A stretch of DNA of 8,700 bases from Treponema sp. (lineage in GTDB: Bacteria; Spirochaetota; Spirochaetia; Treponematales; Breznakiellaceae). The DNA is taken from assembly GCA_031264395.1 (NCBI GenBank), contig JAISEB010000152.1:1-8700 (forward strand), in the 5' to 3' direction. The first letter of the stretch is position 1. Each line of letters starts with the position of its first letter. Made by a program: the position numbers and the translations under genes. The notes beneath the pieces were generated by a model that searched no databases, had not been told where the DNA came from, and saw only the letters and a list, made by a program, of their open reading frames with translations. Shown in pieces: positions 6,860-8,700 of the stretch.

Positions 6860-6888
6860 ATTATACACCAAAAGACGGCGGTTGTAAG
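6860..6888 (-). promoter_or_regulatory. Leftward promoter of the Fe-S gene (leaderless type)
   Basis: On the minus strand CTTACA (6888-6883, four of six), a 17-bp spacer and a perfect TATAAT (6865-6860). Seven bases later is the ATG at 6852, so initiation would fall at or within 1-2 bases of the start codon. No Shine-Dalgarno is present in the gap. The -35 overlaps the rightward -35 by five bases. Confidence 0.7.
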
Positions 6889-6910
6889 GGTCCCCTTCCG
6901 CCTGTATAAT
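6882..6910 (+). promoter_or_regulatory. Rightward promoter of the amidohydrolase (leaderless type)
   Basis: TTGTAA (6882-6887, four of six), a 17-bp spacer and a perfect TATAAT (6905-6910). The ATG at 6917 begins six bases after the -10, where transcription itself should start. No Shine-Dalgarno lies upstream. Confidence 0.7.
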
Positions 6911-6916
6911 GCGCTT

Positions 6917-7711
6917 ATGGTTATCGATTTTCATTCACATATATACCCCGATAAAATAGCGGCCAGGGCGGTGGAAAACATCGGGGAATTTTACCGCATT
7001 CCCATGGCCTGCGACGGGACCGTGGCAAACCTTGCCGCAAGCGGGCTAAGGGGAGGCATAGACCGCTTCGTTGTTTTTTCGGCTGCCGCCGCTCCCGCGC
7101 AGGTCCCCGTTATCAATGACTACATTGCCTCCGTCGTAAAGGAGCGGGAGGGAAAGAGCCCCGCCTTTACGGGCCTTGGGACGCTGCACCGGGACATGGA
7201 AGATCCCGCCTCTGAAATTGAACGCATCGCCCGGCTGGGCCTTAAAGGGATCAAGCTGCACCCCGACATGCAGAAGTTTGACATAGACGACAAAAAAATG
7301 ATGGATATGTACGCGCTGCTTGAAGGCCGCATGATCGCCGTTTTTCATACCGGCGATTACCGCTACGGCTTTTCGCATCCCGCGCGGCTTGCCCGCGTGC
7401 TTGACGCCTTTCCCCGCCTTACCGCCGTGGCGGCGCATTTCGGCGGCTGGTCGCTTCACGATCTTGCCCTGGAATACTTCAGGAACAGATCCTGTTATTT
7501 CGACGTTTCAAGCTCTATTCCCTATACCGGCCGCGAAAGGGCCCTTGAGCTGATACGGATCTACGGGGCGGAGCGCATCCTCTTTGGATCCGATTTTCCC
7601 ATGTGGGACCCCGCCTCCTGCCTTGACGAATTTAACTCGCTCCGCCTCCGCGACGACGAACGGGAATTGATCCTGTACAAGAACGCCCTCCGCATCCTGG
7701 GGGAAGGCTAG
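6917..7711 (+). CDS. Amidohydrolase-family metal-dependent hydrolase (COG2159 type)
   Basis: 264-residue soluble TIM-barrel hydrolase of the Amidohydrolase_2 type, whose relatives include decarboxylases and lactone hydrolases; the substrate cannot be read from the sequence. The start MVIDFHSHIYPD gives the HxH metal pair H6/H8. Further conserved positions are GIKLHPD (H115), AVFHTGD (H144), AAHFGG (H174) and LFGSDFP (D226), the complete set for a divalent-metal centre. No signal peptide is seen. The frame is open upstream to 6533, but that part is antisense to the Fe-S gene and the family N-terminus fits the ATG at 6917. There is no Shine-Dalgarno, and the -10 box is six bases upstream. The stop overlaps the potD stop on the other strand. 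Sharing a divergent promoter with the Fe-S gene suggests linked expression. Confidence 0.9.
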   Translation: MVIDFHSHIYPDKIAARAVENIGEFYRIPMACDGTVANLAASGLRGGIDRFVVFSAAAAPAQVPVINDYIASVVKEREGKSPAFTGLGTLHRDMEDPASEIERIARLGLKGIKLHPDMQKFDIDDKKMMDMYALLEGRMIAVFHTGDYRYGFSHPARLARVLDAFPRLTAVAAHFGGWSLHDLALEYFRNRSCYFDVSSSIPYTGRERALELIRIYGAERILFGSDFPMWDPASCLDEFNSLRLRDDERELILYKNALRILGEG

Positions 7712-8700
7712 TTCCTCCCGGCCGCGTCCTTAAAGGCGGTCCAGATGAGCGAATGGGCCTCGTCGGCTTCGGCGCCGATGTTCTGTATCATCTCCATGTC
7801 GGTGTTAAAGCCGTCGGGCAGGGTAAGGAATTCCCGGTATTCTGCGGAAATAAGGGGATCCGAAGCCCTGTAGGTGCTGTAGTAGCCCAGGAACTCAAAA
7901 CACTCCGCCCCGCGCCGCGCGTCCATGATGTAGTCGAGGAAGGCGTAGGCGGCGGCTGAATTAGGCGCCGCCGAAGGGATGAACCCGGCCATGATGCCGA
8001 ACCCTATGCCTTCTCTGGGGAAAACGACGCGGAAATCGGGCCGCGCCATTTTTGCCTGGGTCACCTGCGAAGTGTACATTACCGCGGCGCTTATTTCCCC
8101 GGAAATCAGATCGTCCTGTAAATTGTCGTCGCGGATAAGGCGGATGTTGGGCGCAAGCGCAAGGAGCCGTTCCCCGGCGCTTCTGATGTCGGCGGTATTT
8201 TCGGTGTTGTAGCTTTTACCCAGGGTCTTGAGCGCCATGCCGTTGATTACCCGGTGGTTTTCTATGATCCCCAGGTTTCCGGCAAGGGAACTGTCCCAGA
8301 GGTCGCCGTAGCCCGTAATGCCTGTCCTTACCCTGGCGGGGTCGTACACAATGGTCTGCACTCCCGCGCCGTAGGGAACGGTGTATTCGTCCAGCGGATC
8401 GTAGAACTGCCTCTGGTAAATGGGATTGATGTTGCGGTAATTGGAAAGACGCGATTTGTCCAGTTTCTGTACGAGCCCTTCCGCGATGGCCGTTTCGATA
8501 ATGTAATCGTCGGCGATGACAAGATCGTAGCCGCCGCCCTTTGCCGCGGCAAGCCTTGTGAGCATGGTTTCGTCATAATCAAAATTGACGTAGTTGATCC
8601 TGTATCCTGTGTCCCTTTCAAATCCGTCGAGGATCTCCTGGGGGAACATGTCGGTCCAGGTAAAAAGGGTGAATTGTTTTCCGGCGTTTTCCTTTGAGGG
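7708..8700 (-). CDS. potD: PotD-like ABC-transporter solute-binding protein, 5' end outside window
   Basis: 330 residues are visible, read from the right edge; the signal peptide or lipobox lies beyond it. By family it is the extracytoplasmic binding protein of a spermidine/putrescine-type ABC importer. Visible features are FTWTDMFPQEILDGFERDTG (13-32), ETMLTRLAA (44-52), YDLVIADDY (58-66), YTVPYGAG (106-113), GYGDLWD (130-136) and the C-terminal FLDYIMD (254-260). By recalled alignment to E. coli PotD, W34 and Y85 are kept (W15, Y66), but W229 becomes Y209, W255 becomes G235, D257 becomes M237 and E171 becomes V151. Fold assignment is secure; polyamine specificity is not. The ATG at 8649 is internal, since the frame and family similarity (QFTLFTW) continue upstream. 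The gene is convergent with the amidohydrolase, with no room for a terminator between them. Permease and ATPase genes are not in the window. Confidence 0.88.
   Translation of the reverse strand, partial: PSKENAGKQFTLFTWTDMFPQEILDGFERDTGYRINYVNFDYDETMLTRLAAAKGGGYDLVIADDYIIETAIAEGLVQKLDKSRLSNYRNINPIYQRQFYDPLDEYTVPYGAGVQTIVYDPARVRTGITGYGDLWDSSLAGNLGIIENHRVINGMALKTLGKSYNTENTADIRSAGERLLALAPNIRLIRDDNLQDDLISGEISAAVMYTSQVTQAKMARPDFRVVFPREGIGFGIMAGFIPSAAPNSAAAYAFLDYIMDARRGAECFEFLGYYSTYRASDPLISAEYREFLTLPDGFNTDMEMIQNIGAEADEAHSLIWTAFKDAAGRN

Larger units (their letters stand above)
6857..6913. repeat. Perfect inverted repeat framing the divergent promoters
   Basis: CGCATTATACA (6857-6867) is the exact reverse complement of TGTATAATGCG (6903-6913). 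The dyad centre, 6885, is the middle of the shared -35 region. An inner imperfect dyad also exists: GGCGG (6877-6881) with CCGCC (6898-6902), and AAGGG (6886-6890) with CCCTT (6893-6897). If both mRNAs are leaderless these are DNA sites, not RNA hairpins. Confidence 0.75.

Noticed and set aside
6533..6916. N-terminal extension of the amidohydrolase frame
   Set aside because: It is antisense to the Fe-S gene, lies upstream of the promoter, and the family N-terminus begins at MVIDFHSH.

Overview
The window reads as a compact stretch of chromosome from a mid-to-high-GC bacterium. My best guess is a spirochaete of the Treponema group. That guess rests on the style of the sensor-kinase N-terminus, the PotD type and the short AT-rich gaps; there is no rRNA or phylogenetic marker beyond tyrS. 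It holds seven real genes: tyrS (3' part), a hybrid sensor kinase, an HD-domain phosphohydrolase, a YggP-like zinc dehydrogenase, an Fe-S aldo/keto-reductase-fold protein, a TIM-barrel amidohydrolase and a PotD-like binding protein (5' end beyond the window). No RNA gene, insertion sequence, CRISPR array or prophage gene is visible.

Layout: tyrS runs rightward and ends at 885. A gap with a weak hairpin and a 46-bp repeat-like element (940-985) follows. Four leftward genes then fill 1045-6852; in order of transcription they are the Fe-S protein (6852-5701), the YggP-like dehydrogenase (5591-4299), the HD protein (4208-3393) and the kinase (3270-1045). The kinase gene is bracketed by two copies of the repeat-like element. 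A palindromic, alternating purine/pyrimidine block separates the dehydrogenase from the HD gene. The amidohydrolase (6917-7711) runs rightward, divergent from the Fe-S gene, and meets potD (8700-7708) tail to tail, the two stop codons sharing one CTAG.

How the genes may work together: the Fe-S protein, the YggP-like dehydrogenase and the amidohydrolase look like a small catabolic/redox group. The first and last fire from one symmetrical divergent promoter, and the dehydrogenase has its own promoter with a possible operator. The HD protein may be cotranscribed with the dehydrogenase. The kinase carries a full phosphorelay (HisKA-HATPase-REC-HPt) and has no partner regulator here. PotD would bind a solute outside the cell for an ABC importer encoded beyond the right edge.

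The most interesting part is the 64-bp region 6853-6916. Two promoters share one -35 box, their -10 boxes lie in a perfect 11-bp inverted repeat centred on it, and each -10 sits 6-7 bp from its start codon with no Shine-Dalgarno sequence, which points to two divergent leaderless mRNAs. Second are the paired repeat elements around the kinase, and third are the loss of expected active-site residues in the AKR-fold protein and of polyamine-binding residues in the PotD-like protein.
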